DNA from: Maylandia zebra
Lineage: Eukaryota; Chordata; Actinopteri; Cichliformes; Cichlidae
DNA: 64,000 nucleotides
Direction: 5' to 3'
Assembly: GCF_041146795.1 (NCBI RefSeq)
Contig: NC_135185.1
Coordinates: 30,988,529 to 31,052,528, forward strand
The number at the start of each line of letters is the position of its first letter. The first letter of the stretch is position 1. This document shows positions 23,514 to 36,409 of the stretch, in pieces. The position numbers were made by a program, and so were the translations under genes. The notes beneath the pieces are model-generated. The model made no database searches, had not been told where the DNA came from, and was given only the letters and a program-made list of their open reading frames with translations.

Positions 23514-26500
23514 ATGTTACCATTGGCTGTAAACCATTGCCTGATGTTTGCCGTGGAGCTAATGCTTCTGTTGTACAGCACAGGTAAGTAACAAAATCTA
23601 GCTTAAAAGAAACCAGTATTTCTCAAAATATTTTTCTCATATTTTTACGTTGAAATTTTTTAGGCACAAATGGAGACAGTAAATCCAATAATACCCTCTT
23701 TATCAGTCCCAAAACACTAGCTGATTCATATTTTCCATCAAGTAAGTTAAAAACAATACAGGAAAAAATCATCATTAGGTTAAAGGACAAACTTAGTAAT
23801 CTGGGGTTTTATATTTTAATTTAGAAACTATCTACCAAGAGGACAATGGAACTAAACTCTGTTTCAACATCCAACCAAATAATACACGTGCAGGTACAGT
23901 TATCTAATTTTTAGCTTTTCTTTTTTTTTTGCTTTCAAGCTGTTGGGGAAAAACATTTGTCTTGGTTATTTGCTAAATGTGTTTGTGCTTTAAATTTTTC
24001 TTAGAGTGTTGTAACGACACGGATTTCAACTGCAATATTGAAGTAAAAATAGATAGTCAAGGTAAATACAGGCTAAATTTAACTGAAGAGATTTTATCCA
24101 AGCAAGATATTGTGGTGATGAAGGATCCAGAGCATAATTATTCATGTATGCCATCCCAGCTCTACAACAAAAGCAGCCCTGGTAAGCCTCTAAGAAGTGA
24201 GTTAGTGCACAGTGGTCAAATTTTAAGTTTATTTGATCAGTTTGAAAAGGTTTCCAACCAATGATCTGATGCACTTTCCATCTTGTTGCAGGTTTTTTTT
24301 GTAACATCAACCGCTGCTTGAGTGAAAGTAAATTCACAAACCTTTTCCTCTTAATTTCTACATGAAACAATGTGACAGCAGTGACAGTGCACAAGTTCTA
24401 ATTTCATACTTTTATGTGTTCAAGGTATGAAGAATATGAGTATGAATATGAAACTGAGCAAAGGGAGCTTTCGTGAAAACCTCACAGGTATAATTATTTG
24501 TTTATCAAATCAGTTAAAAACAAATATTTAATGTTAGCAAGTGTAACAACAGCCCGCTTGTGTTTGTGTGTGTGTGTTTGCATACTTTGTGTACATTTAC
24601 ATAAAACAGAATATGTCGTGAGTGATAATGACACATGGACTGTGTCATGCAACCCATCCACAACAACCACCAGCATCAATTCTTCCAGCGAATCTTCCAC
24701 AACAACCACCAGCATCAATTCTTCCAGCGAATCTTCCACAACAACCACCAGCAATGACAATGACACTATTGACATTTCCATCAACCATACCATTCCTAAC
24801 CCAGTGTAGATATCTCAGTTTTCATAGAAATATTTTTGCAATATTGTGCACTTTTGAAATCTACTTTAAGAAACTAACTGTGTCTCCGTGTTACAGAGAC
24901 GTCATGAAAAATCTATCCTTTGTCCTTGAAATGATGGGTAATTTTGGCACAGCAACAATCAAGATGGGCAACATCACAGGAGTGATTGCCAAACTCTCCC
25001 AGAAAAATCAAGCCAACATGAACTTTGCCTTCACAGAAAACGCTGGCGTGAAGGTAAGGTGTTTGATAAAAGAGCGTGACACAATTTTAAGACTGTGGAT
25101 TACTAACTCTCTAATGTCTGAGGCATGGAATAATTGCCAGAAAAATCATATTTCTGAGTTCAGTGAAAATTACTCTGGTTATTGAACATTCTGATGAAAT
25201 ACAAAAGATACTTTAATGCTCATTTGCATATATTAGTTTTAATTTGTATAATACATATGCATGACATCATTATTTTATAATTGTTTTTGCTGATAAACAT
25301 TTCTCATTTTGAAAGATTGTTAAAGGAGAAAACAGCAATTTTACAGGCCCATTTCGTTTAATGAAAATTCCTAAAGAGGCCAGTAAAATGGCGGTGGAGG
25401 GAAATGGATCATTTCTTGGAATTCTGTTGTTTCCACAGCAGCATGCGGTAATAGTACAGCTCAACTAAAAACTTACTTTTCATATGTATAAACATATTGA
25501 CCAAACCTGATCTATTAACAATCTTTTAATCTTAACAGGATGACAGCAGTAAATACTATTTAAACAGTGAGATAGTGGGAATAGAAATGGGGGCAAAAAT
25601 ACAAAACCTTTCACAACCCATCGAGATTCAGTACAGTAATGTGGACAAGGTAAGTGTGATGTCATAACAGAAATAATGATCAATTTAAGTTCAGAGGAAA
25701 ACTTATTCTGATTTTCATTTTCTATTTTGATAAAGAAAGGAGCGAATGCTTCTTGCATGTCTTGGGATGGAAACAGCACAGATGCAAACGGTAAAAAACC
25801 CCAAATAGATCTCTCTATATATATATCTAATTTTAATATGAAAACCACAGGAATTATAGACCTTTGAAGTGTTCACTCACATTTTGCACACACGCTGATT
25901 ACTGTGATAAAGTCTGTCTTTAACAGTTACTTCTTTGTATTACTGCTGTCCAACAGGGAAATCACTCTGGATCACAGATGGCTGTCAAACAGTGGAGACC
26001 AATAACAGCATCACCTGCCAGTGCACACATCTAACCTTTTTTGCCATACTCATGGTAAGACAGCTGTATAGGAAATAAGAAATTATTTTTTTTACAGCAC
26101 ATACTGACACATAACTATTTGAACCTAGTCACCTACACCTGCAAACATTAGCACTTCTGATGTTAATACTCTGACCTACATCACTTCAATCGGTTGTGGA
26201 CTGTCGCTGTTTTTCTTGATCGTCGGTCTCGTCATGCACGTTCTCGTCAGGTAAGAGATCCGAGGCAGTTTGGATTTTTACCTCAGTAAAGTCCTTTTTC
26301 TTACGCACACTAATTTGCTCCACAGAAAGGGGAAAGCAAGCGAAGCAACAAAGATTCTGATGAACCTCTTTGTCGCCATGTTGATCCTGAACTTGTCCTT
26401 CTTGACCAATGAGAGCATTTCAAATCTGGGTATCAAAGGTGCATGTGTGGCAATAGCAGCAGTTCTGCACTACGGGATGTTGGCCACTTTTACCTGGTTC

Positions 26501-27267
26501 TTCATGCAGGCTTTACACTTGTACCTCAGTCTACGTCGAATCTGCACTGAAGTGAAACATTACATGCTGAAGATTTGCATCACAGGATGGGGTAAGAGAC
26601 CTGAGCCAAAAATGATACTTATGCTCTCATATTATGAATAATAATCACAGGAGAATTTATATTCCTAATCTTCTCTTTAGTCATACCGGCTGTGGTGGTG
26701 ATCGCTCTTCTTGCCTCCCAGAAATATAATTCTATTAATATTAATACAAATGAGGGGAAAGCAGCAACAATGTAAGTCTGTAAATCTGATAATAGATTTC
26801 TTGGATAAAACACAAACATCTTCATCAGAGGATCACGTTGTACTCCCTTTTTCAGGTGCTGGATCTCTGATGCTGGTATCCACCAGGGGGTCAACATTGG
26901 TTATTATGCTGTAGTGTTCGTCTTCACTCTGAGTGTATTCATTCTAACTGTAAGGCAAATCGTTCTAATGCCAAAAGCAGGAAAGGCCCAAGACAATAGT
27001 TCCATTAAGAGCAACACTTCCACCATTCTGAGCCTGTTCCTCCTTCTTGGCATCACCTGGGCTTTTGCTTTCTTCAGCTACGGACCTTTGCTCATCGCTT
27101 CCTACTACATCTTTACCATCCTCAACTCCTTTCAAGGTAAATCTAAAACTGTCACAGTGAGCTGACTTCATTCTTTATTGGATTAAAAGTCCTTAACCTT
27201 CTTCTTTATTTGTATAGGTTTCTTCCTGTTCATCTACTATTATAAATCCGCTGAATGGCTTTTCTGA
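23514..27267 (+). CDS. Adhesion GPCR gene B (chimeric, truncated C-tail)
   Basis: Predicted 683 residues. Exons: 23514-23583, 23664-23741, 23825-23893, 24005-24181, 24292-24327, 24425-24487, 24610-24805, 24897-25053, 25316-25447, 25539-25649, 25736-25790, 25957-26054, 26129-26250, 26326-26591, 26681-26771, 26856-27136, 27218-27267. The frame is open throughout. Signal peptide, stalk, GPS (predicted cleavage before Thr408) and 7TM region are complete. Exons 1-8 are of the beta type shared with gene C. From intron 9 on it matches gene A, including gene A's downstream flank, so it is probably a crossover product. Exon 7 encodes a Ser/Thr-rich segment with two and a half 13-residue repeats that include INSSS sequons. 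A 198-bp deletion in the last exon replaces the normal 28-residue ending by AEWLF and a stop. Exon 13 has Val where A and C have Phe (GLFMHV). Confidence 0.85.
24652..24752 (+). repeat. 39-bp coding minisatellite in exon 7 of gene B
   Basis: A 39-base unit encoding [13 protein letters not shown] occurs twice, followed by a partial third (STTTTS). It gives a mucin-like, potentially O-glycosylated stretch in the receptor stalk. The same array is in gene C at 38,151-38,251, with Ile in place of Asn in both units. Confidence 0.9.
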
Positions 27268-27599
27268 CATGAAAGCACTAACCCAGATTACCTTCTTTGA
27301 CGCAAATACTCATGTGGACTAGAGCTCGAGTCAGTACTCTGGAAGTCATTTCAGAGCACGACTCTATGTTTGTTCCCATGCTTTTATATTTTAACAGACA
27401 AACTTGTCTTACTCACGCCAAATAATTCATAGAAGGCTGTGATTCAGTCAGAATACGCAACCACAATTGTAAACATGTCAGGATGTTAAGGTGTAAAATG
27501 TTAAAGTGGGAAAGTGAAACATGTCAAAGACATAAGGACATTTTCAATTTGATGGCAGTAACACCTCTCAAAAAGTTGGGACAGGGACATGTTGACAAC

Positions 27600-27992
27600 C
27601 CGCTTTCAAGTCAAAAAGTCGTCATAAATAAGTCTCCAATAACACCAGAAAAAGTCGCCAGATTTGTCGCTAGTTGCTTTTTAGAAAAAGAGTCGCTAAG
27701 GGGGTCTGAAAACTCGCTAAATATAGCGACAAAGTCACTAAGTTGGCAACACTGGTGCTACTGCTGTTGCGAGTGTAACTACCGCCCCCGCCCCCTCAGC
27801 TCAGGGAGGGGCGCAAACACAAGGCTTTGTTTGCCGTCTCTGCTCAGCGCAAACACAAGGGTGACTTGCAGCATAAAGTGAAAGAGAGGGCAAGAGAAAG
27901 AAAAAAAAAAAACCCACGGCTCCCAATAAGGAGCCGGCTCGCATTGTTCACTTCAAAGATACGGCTCTAAGAGCCATTTCGTTCGCGGCCGA
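27600..27992. mobile_element. hAT-like non-autonomous sequence, unit 2
   Basis: Duplicate of 14,067-14,460. It differs mainly in the length of an A-run near 27,900. Confidence 0.43.
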
Positions 27993-28734
27993 CCCATCAC
28001 TACAAGTGATATTCCTAAAACTTTTCCACTCAGGGGCCGAGTCATTCTCTGAGATCTGCTGCTGCATCTTCTCAGAGTGCTGATGTTTGGCAATGTCCAC
28101 TTCTTTATTGAACCTGTACTTGGCCTCTCTGTAGCAGTCCCTGTCTCCGCTTCTGAACGCCTTTCTCTTTTCCAGCCACAGCTTTTTGGGTTTAGGAGTA
28201 AAACAGGGTTTGTCATTGTTATAACTCACCCTGGTGCGTGATGGCACAATGCTGTCCTTGCAGAAGTGGATATAGGAGGTGACAGTGTCCATAAACTCAT
28301 CCAAGCTGTTAGAAACAGCCTTCATTGTGTCCCAGTCTGTAGACTCCAAACACGTGCGAAGCTCCTCCACAGCCTCATTGCTCCACAGTTTTTTAGTCCT
28401 CATGACAGGTTTGGAGAGCTTCAGCCTCTGTCTGTACGTAGGGATCAGATGGATCATGACGTGGTCAGAAAGTTCGAGTGCAGTGCAGGGTAACACTGGT
28501 CCAGTGTCCTCTCCTCTCTGGTCGGGCATTTAATATACGGTTTATATTTGGGAAGTTCCTGGCTTAGATTGGCTTTGTTAAAGTCCCCAAGAGCCATAAT
28601 GACAGTGTCCGGGTATGCCTGATCCATGTGCAGTACCTGCTCCTCGAGGGCACACTGAGCTGCATGCAAATCTGCATCTGGCAGAATGTAAACAGTGGCC
28701 ATAAAGAATGAAGCAAACTCCTGCAGAGATTAAA
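27948..28734 (-). pseudogene. L2-type LINE fragment, unit 2
   Basis: Duplicate of 14,414-15,200. Frames at 28,529-27,948 and 28,702-28,454 have the same endonuclease-end and linker blocks. One residue differs (FNKEV here, FTKEV in unit 1). Confidence 0.8.
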
Positions 28735-29158
28735 GCATAGAAGATAGTGCTTGTGTGAATGGTGCATGTTGCATTGAGTGCTTTGAGTACCCCGGGAGAG
28801 TAGAAAAATGCTATTTAATAATCTTAGCATTCTCTTGTTGAAATATCCAAGCAATTCCTCGAAAAAGATGTCTGCATGGGAGAACATGTTGATATAAAAC
28901 CTTTACATACAGTACCTCTCAGGATTGATGGTGCCTTTTCAGATGTAAAAGCTAGGCATTAAATTTATGGTGAGGATCATTATTCTTTATTCACTATTCT
29001 GAAATTGTCCCACAATTTGAAGACAACAGCATCCACGGTGGGGAAAGCTCAACTGGCAAACAAGACATGAGCTCAACACTACCTATAGTGATAAGATCCC
29101 TGAAGTTATTCGGATGTTGAAACTATTCTTTAAAATGTACCACATTTTATGAGCATAT

Positions 29159-29334
29159 GGATAGGATTATCTCCCTTTTTCTTTCTCTGCACTACATATT
29201 TTATTTTGTATATATGTTACTTATTTATTGTGTTTTGCCTGCCTTATTTTAGTATCACAGTGGGACAATTTTGTTGTACCCATATATACAAAGTACAACT
29301 GTGCAATGACAATAAAGAGTTAAATATGTTCAGT
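29159..29334 (+). mobile_element. LINE/SINE 3' end insertion, unit 2
   Basis: Duplicate of 15,625-15,800, with the same AATAAAGAGTT end. Confidence 0.43.
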
Positions 29335-30319
29335 GTATTTTGACAAACTCCTTTGCTTGTGGTAGATTTTTTTGTCAAGTTAATCATTAGTATTTATTTA
29401 TAAAATAGCTTTTTTGAAATAAAAATTATAGCAATTCTTTAAAATTTACCATATTTAGGTAAATTAAGGTCTGATTTGTTCAATGACTTTTTACTATGTT
29501 AATATATTTTTCATTCAGAAATCTTCTGATTGGCTTTTTTAGTTCTCATTTTTGTGGTTTTATTGTAGTAGTAAATGGAAATGTTGTAATAACTTTTTTT
29601 CTATTTGATCAGGACACAATATTTCATACATATAAGTAAAGTATTGTGGGAAAAAATGATGTGTATACACAATAAAGTCTTAAAATAAAAGATTATGCTT
29701 TTCTTTAAATTTTGGTTATTAATGATTTCTTCAAACTACTCTTTTTACAGTGTGTAATGATTGTACCGCACATATCTAGAGTGATTTTATAAAATAACTG
29801 AAAGTTGCAGCAGTGCACATGGACAAGCCAAATGCATTCTGGAGAAGGGTTTTATGGTCAGACTAGACAAATACTGAGCTATTTGGTCACAATGAAGAGA
29901 AGCACATTTAGAGGAGTATAGGGGAGTACCAGCTGTCAAACACGATGATGCATCCTGTAGGATGAGCATCATTCTCTGGCACAGTGCTGTTTGTTATGAT
30001 GATTTCTGATATGAGGTTCAGTTCTACGGTGATGATCGCAGGGTGTGCACAGGTCAAGTGCCACTATGACCCTCCAGACAATAACGAGGACAGGGGATGA
30101 CCGTTCAGCTCTTTAATGGCAGATTTAGCGTGGGTGTGGGTATGTGTGTGGTTCTACAAACAGAATGGAAAATAGAACACAAATTACAATCAAATTATAG
30201 ACAACAATAATCACCATATAACATATTACAGCCACATACTTGTCTTATAGGCCCTAATACTAAGCTGGCGGCTTTTACTTATAGTCTGAACCATATTTGG
30301 CAACAAAGAAAATAAGTCA

Positions 30320-32395
30320 AGTCAAGTCAAGTTTATTTATAGAGCACATTTAAAAACAACCAAGGCTGACCAAAGTGCTGTACAGTAAATACAGATAAAA
30401 ATACAATAGAACACAATTTCGTAAAACACCTCGTTGATCAAATAAAAAATAAATAAACAAATAAATTAAACCTTTCTAAAAGCCAATGAAAAGAGGTGAG
30501 TTTTAAGAGCAGTTTTAAAAGTTTCTAGGCTTTTGGAGAATCTGACGTGAGGAGGTAAACTGTTCCACAGTCTGGGTGCAGCCACAGCAAACGCCCTCTC
30601 TCCCTTTGTCTTTAATTTATACCTGGGAACATCTAAAAGCATCAGATCGGCTGACCTCAAAGATCTCCTGGGGCGATAAGTACTAAGGAGTTCTGACAGG
30701 TAAGAAGGTGCAGTGCCATTTAAAACCTTAAAAGCCAGCAGTAAGATTTTAAAATCAATCCTAAAAGCAACTGGGAGCCAGTGGAGAGAGCAGAGAACCG
30801 GAGTGATGTGGTCTCTTTTTTTTGAACCGGTCAACAGGCGAGCGGCAGCGTTCTGCACCAGTTGAAGGCGATGTAGACAGGAACGATCTAGGCCAGCATA
30901 GAGGGAATTACAGTAGTCCAGCCGTGAAGTAATAAAAGCATGGACCACTCTTTCTAGATCGTTCCTGCAAAGGTAAGACTTGACTTTGGCTAAAATCCGT
31001 AAATGATAAAAAGATCCCTTAACTACAGAGCTGATTTGTTTATCAAGTTTAAAAGCATTGTCAAAAATAACTCTTAAGACTCTTAATGGAAGAAGTGCAA
31101 TCGGAGGTTAGGGGTCCCAAAAAGTCAAGAGAGAAGTTGGGATCTTTAGGAAGCCCAAACACAATGACTTCAGTTTTGCTTTCATTAAGGTGTAAGAAGT
31201 TAAGAGTCATCCAAGTCTTAATGTCAGACAAGCAGGAGAGTAGCGGCTGCAAAGAAACATTGCAGTTCAACCTCAGAGGGAGGTAGATCTGAATATCATC
31301 GGCAAAGATGTGGAAGGACACATTATGTTTACGGAGCACATCGCCCAGAGGGAGCAAGTACAGAATAAACAACAGGGGGCCTAGTATGGACCCCTGAGGT
31401 ACGCCACAGGTTAAAGGAGCTCTGGGAGATGACAGTTCACCAAGGTGAACAGAAAAACTCCTATTATTCAAATAGGACTGGAAAAACTTTAAGACAGTGC
31501 CCTTTAAACCGACACAATGTTGAAGGCGGGCTAGCAGTATGTTGTGATCTACAGTGTCGAAGGCTGCTGTCAGGTCCAAGGTTACTAAGACAGCAGCACA
31601 ACCAGAGTCAACAGTTAAAAGCAAATCATTAAAAACTCTCAGTAGGGCGGTTTCTGTGCTATGCCGAGCTCTAAAACCAGACTGGAACTTCTCATAGAGA
31701 TTGTTGTTGTCAAGAAATAGCTGGAGCTGCGTGAGGGCGGCTCGTTCCAGTACTTTGGACAGAAAAGGGAGGTTGGAAATGGGCCTATAGTTAGAGAGTA
31801 GGGATGGATCTAGATTAGGCTTTTTAAGGAGAGGTTGAACAACAGCGTGCTTGAAGGGTGTTGGAAAGCAACCAGAACTGAGGCAGGCATTGATCAGGAC
31901 CAGAAGGAAAGGTCCGACTGAGTCCAGAACCTGCTTCAGAAGCCGAGAGGGGATAGCATCGGTGGAACAGTTGGTAGTCTTAACCTTGCAGACTATTTCA
32001 TGCAGCTGAGAGAGAGAGATTGGTTCGAACTGATTAAAGGCAGAATGGCACAAAGAAAAAACACAGGGATTGGAAGGTGGAGATGGAATGACAGACTGCA
32101 GGGAGGAAATCTTGTTTACAAAGAACTTTAGAAAGTCATTACAGAGGGTGGCAGAAGGTGTGAGGCTGGTGGATATGCAAGGATTAACAATGGAATTTAA
32201 AACACGAAACAGAGTCTGAGGTTTATGGACACTACTGCTAACCAGGTTTGATATGTAGGAGGACTTGGCCTCTTTAACGGCTTTCTGATAGGTTAAAAGA
32301 GAGTCTCTGAGGATATTAAAAGAAATGTGCAGCTTGTCCTTTTTCCATTTTCTCTCAGCACACCTAAATAATAAACATCTTCCCATCACTTAACT
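30320..32395 (-). mobile_element. L2/CR1-like LINE, 5'-truncated copy 2
   Basis: Duplicate of the LINE at 16,785-18,860. Here the frame breaks at a different place. A one-base length change near 31,070 ends the main frame (32,389-31,061) shortly after the RT domain. The C-terminal block at 30,948-30,466 is intact because the T-run has eight bases. Each copy is thus disabled by its own mutation. Confidence 0.82.
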
Positions 32396-32789
32396 CTTGT
32401 GCCCCACTCACTTATGATGCCAACTAAAGAAGGCAAATACACATAACAAATCACCAACTCAAACTGAACTCAGTTTGGCCTAGGCGAACTTAGCTTAGCT
32501 TAGCCCGCTTAGCTTAGCGATAATTTAGCTTATAGAAAATGTACAAACAGAGGACGTCCAGAGCAAGAAAACATACAGGCTATCCTTCTTACACAAGAAA
32601 TATCCTGTAACTCACCAGTCTTATGGACGCACACTCTCACTGAACCCACATAAACTGCTCCCGAGCATAACTTGTAATTCACACTGCCTTCATGAACACC
32701 ATTTTCCATCCCAGTCAAACATTACTCACAAAACGGCCGCGCCCTCTAGTGGCGAGGCAGAAAGCTGCATCACAGTCCTGCCTTCAGAA

Positions 32790-33011
32790 CACTGTTAGAC
32801 TGCGCAAAGTGGATAGAATAATGAAGGAGGACTACCTCTAAAGTCTTCAACTTCACCTCAACTCAGCAGCATAAAACTTAAACACAACTGGGTGTTCAAA
32901 CCGGACAATGATCTCAAACACATCAAATCTGGTTTTGGAATAAATAAAGCAGGCTAACATTGAGCTTCTGGAACAGCCTTTCTAAAGCCCTGACCTCAAC
33001 ACTATTCGACA
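32790..33011 (+). pseudogene. Tc1-like transposase fragment, left part, unit 2
   Basis: Duplicate of 19,270-19,491, including the AGCCCTGACCTCAACAC block. Confidence 0.62.
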
Positions 33012-34026
33012 TATAGTTGGTGGTGGGAAAAAGTTATTTTTAATGTTTGTCACACTTAAATGTTTCAGATCATCAGACAAATTCAAATATTAGACAAAGA
33101 CAACACAAGTAAACACAAAATGCAGTTTCTAAATGAAGGTGTTTATTATTAAGGGGGAAAAAATCCAAACCTACATGGCCCTGCGTGAAAAAGTGATTGC
33201 CCCTAAACCTAATAAATGGTTGGGCCTCTCTTAGCAGCAACAACTGCAATCAAGCAGTTGCTGTAACTCAGTCATAATCAGTGTTGGTCAAGTTACTTGA
33301 AAAAAGTAATCAGTAACTAATTACTGATTACTTCCCCCCAAAAGTAATCCCGTTACTTTACTGATTACTTATTTTCAAAAGTAATTAATTACTTAGTTAC
33401 TTTTTAAAAACACGATTTACAACCTGAATAGGTGATAAAGCGATAGATCTTTCAGCCCAATTCTACTTTTTCTGCATAATACATCATACAAAATGTAATC
33501 AGATGGAAAAGTCTCTTTTTAAAACTTGTTTTATTAGTTTTAAGCTTTTAACTTTATGCATCAAGCAAAAAATTTATTATATGCAACATTCTCTGACTGG
33601 AAGAATTAATTTACTTTTAAACCTATTTTCTGCACATTCCAGCACATAAAATAAAATAGGTTTTTGTGTTTACGCTCACTCTTTCAAATAGATGCATGTA
33701 GGGATGGGTATTGATAAGATTTTCACGATTCCGATTCCATTTTCGATTCTGTTTAACGATTCAATTCTTTATCGATTCTCTTATCGATTCTTTTTAAAAA
33801 GGAGAACACTAACTTTGTTTGTTAGAACTTTGTTTTATATCTTCTCTTTGAACAAGATAGAAATTTAGGAGTAACATGGCCTTACAAACCCAACAGTGAG
33901 ATCTTAAGAGATCCAGCCTACGGCTCTTCAATGGGGTGTCACAGGGACCCCAGGAAAAAAAATTGTAAATGTATAATAATTAAATAAATATTCTTCTGTA
34001 GCAATAACAAAGTATAACATAAACTA

Positions 34027-34417
34027 CTATAGGCAGCACGGTGGCACGGTGGTTAGCACTGTTGCCGCACAGCAAGAAGGTCCTGAGTTCAATTCCACCA
34101 CCAGGCCGGGGCCTTTCTGTGTGGAGTTTGCATGTTCTCCCCGTGTTTGCGTGGGTTCCCTCCGGGTACTCCGGCTTCCTCCCACCGTCCAAAGACATGC
34201 AGCTTGTGGGGATAGGTTAATTGAATAATCCAAATTGTCACTAGGTGTGAATGAAAGTGAGTGCGAATGGTTGTCTGTCCCTGTGTGTTAGCCCTGCGAC
34301 AGACTGGCGACCTGTCCAGGGTGTACCCCGCCCCTCGCCCTATGACAGCTGGGATAGGCTCCAGCGCCCCCCGCGACCCTGAAAAGGATAAGCGGAAGCG
34401 AATGGATGGATGGATGG
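34027..34417 (+). mobile_element. SINE-like retroposon, unit 2
   Basis: Duplicate of 20,507-20,897, with the same flanking AACATAAACTA repeats and (ATGG)n end. A few substitutions are visible (for example CTGTCCCTGTGTGTTA against CTGTCTCTGTGTGTTG). Confidence 0.74.
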
Positions 34418-35647
34418 AACATAAACTATTCTGTAGCAATTACACAAGAATATCCAGTAATGTCCCTGCCTACAATTAAACACATTCACTTACCGAAAAT
34501 TGGGGGCATCTGCTGTGGTAAATGGGTGCAAGCCTTTGACCACAAACTGAGTCACTGCTCGGTGACATTTATGGGCAGAAATCTGTGCCATCTGAAACTG
34601 AATTTGAATAAGTTAAATTTGAATTTGAATTGCTAGGCTTGAATCTGAATTGTAACTTGAATAAATGCTTTTAAAAACTGAATTTGAATTAGTCTAATTT
34701 GAAATTCAATTTATTGGTTTGAAAATGATCATAACTAAATTGAAATTGAATTTTATATTTTGAAAATGAATTGATTTGCTTTGAAACTGCATTTTATCCT
34801 TTAAAAATTTAGCTCTCGAATAATTTCAGTTTCAGTTCTACAATTCAATTTCAGTTCCAAAATTCAGTTTTTTGGAACTTACATCCAGTTCCGGTTCAAG
34901 TGCAGATTAATAGAACTACGTTTTACTAGCGGACCGAAAGTGTTACTGACGGGAAGTAACTTTTATGCTTATTGTAGCTGTTAGCTAAAACGCTAATTTA
35001 GCATAGTTTGCCCTGAATTCAGCTTTGACAACAAATATGATCGACTGTTTCTAGTAGAATTCCAAAGTTGTCATCTTGGACCCTCTCAGAGTGCCCCTCT
35101 GTATGCTTGCAGAGACCCCTACAGTAGGGAAACATGCAAAACTGTCCAAACCTTTGTATTTTAGCTCTATTTATATCTTACACAGCATCCCAACTCTTTA
35201 GCTAACTTAATAACTTTAGCTAAAGTGAATAGTTAGTCTAATTCATTAGTGCAGCATTACTGGATCACCTCTGTTTGAAGTGATATAATATGATATACAA
35301 CTATCACTGAAACAGCAAACTTTGTAAATAAGCAAACAACACTTCTCATTCTCTAAACGTTTGGCCACAGCTGTAGATTACACTATCAGTGCTTGTTCAC
35401 TCTTGACAATAATAACATTTCTAAATTCTCTTTGTGCATTTACAGGTAAACAATATCTAATATTTTATCTAAATGACTACTTTGTCTTTGAAAAGGGTGA
35501 AGAGCCTGAGGCCGGTGACAGTCCAGTTCTACTCTAAGTACATCCTTACTGTAGCTCACAGGACAAGGCCACATTCCTGTCCTGCCAGAAGAGAAGAGAA
35601 ACTTCAGAGTCTTCATGCAGTTCAACCACACCTGTCATATTCCATAT

Positions 35648-35761
35648 GACAGGGGTCTCAAACTCCAGTCCTCAAGGGCCAGTGTCATGAAACTTTTCCA
35701 TGTGTCCCTGGTGCAACACACCTGAATACAATTAGTAGGTCATTAGCAAGAGTATAGAACT
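35648..35761. mobile_element. Half of a hAT-like MITE, unit 2
   Basis: Duplicate of 22,149-22,262. Confidence 0.53.
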
Positions 35762-35766
35762 TGACT

Positions 35767-36044
35767 GCGTGCTGAAGTGGCGACCCCTGACAAGGATGCC
35801 CCCTGGGCGCCTCCTGGGTGAGGTGTTCCAGGCATGTCCCACCGGGAGGAGGCCCCGGGGCAGACCCAGGACACGCTGGAGAGATTATATCTCTCGGCTG
35901 GCCTGGGAACGCCTTGGTATTCCCCCGGATAAGCTGGAGGAGGTGGCTGGGGAGAGGGAGGTCTGGGCCTCTTTGCTTAGGCTGCTGCCCCCGCGACCCG
36001 GCCTCGGATAAAACGGATGAAGATGGATGGATGGATGGGTTTGT
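35767..36044 (+). mobile_element. Rex3 (RTE) 3' end, unit 2
   Basis: Duplicate of 22,268-22,545. The frame 35,769-36,011 has the same terminal Rex3 blocks and a (GGAT)n tail. Confidence 0.87.
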
Positions 36045-36213
36045 ATAACTTTTCTCCCTTAATCAATGAAATCATCATTTTAAAAATGCATTTTGTATTT
36101 ATTTACCTTTGTCTAATATTAAAATCTGTTTCATTATCTGAAACATGTAAGTGTGACAAATATGTGAAAAACTAAGAAATCAGGAAAGTGCAAACACTTT
36201 TTCACACCATTGT

Positions 36214-36409
36214 ACGCTTAAAAGCCAGGCCCATGCCAGGGAACCAACAGATTTAAACTAACTCTGCCAACACTGCCAAGAAGAATGTTGGTTAATGGGT
36301 ACCAAAAGCATGCCACTGAGGTGCAACTTGCCACGTCACATTAAACCAAATATTACTGGGCGTACGTACATATATTAGAATGTATGTATACTTTTGACAT
36401 TTTGTGGAT
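36214..36409 (+). pseudogene. Tc1-like transposase fragment, right part, unit 2
   Basis: Duplicate of 22,715-22,910; continues the fragment at 32,790-33,011. Confidence 0.58.

Larger units (their letters stand above)
11752..25482 (+). repeat. Tandem segmental duplication, unit 1 (13.7 kb)
   Basis: From intron 9 of gene A through the transposon-rich gamma flank into intron 9 of gene B, the sequence is repeated at 25,483-38,984. The offset is 13,731 bases at the start. It falls by 198 after a deletion in gene B and changes slightly at short-repeat differences. Introns, exons and every nested transposon are shared, and only scattered substitutions are visible. The repeat joins the 3' half of one receptor gene to the 5' half of the next, so its edges lie inside genes. 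Confidence 0.9.
27483..28954 (-). mobile_element. Old Tc1/mariner (ISRm11-like) remnant, copy in unit 2
   Basis: Duplicate of 13,950-15,420: two pieces (27,483-27,599 and about 28,820-28,954) of a decayed transposase on the minus strand, split by the same hAT-like and L2 insertions. Confidence 0.58.
33012..36213. mobile_element. Nested Tc1-like remnant, unit 2
   Basis: Duplicate of 19,492-22,714, with the same inverted ends and internal repeats. The hAT-type end lies at about 33,277-33,690 and the ATCGAT-rich end at about 33,695-33,805. Confidence 0.58.

Noticed and set aside
24652..24752. Short direct repeats considered as a CRISPR-like array.
   Set aside because: The units are contiguous without spacers, lie in frame within an exon and encode a Ser/Thr stretch; this is eukaryotic DNA.
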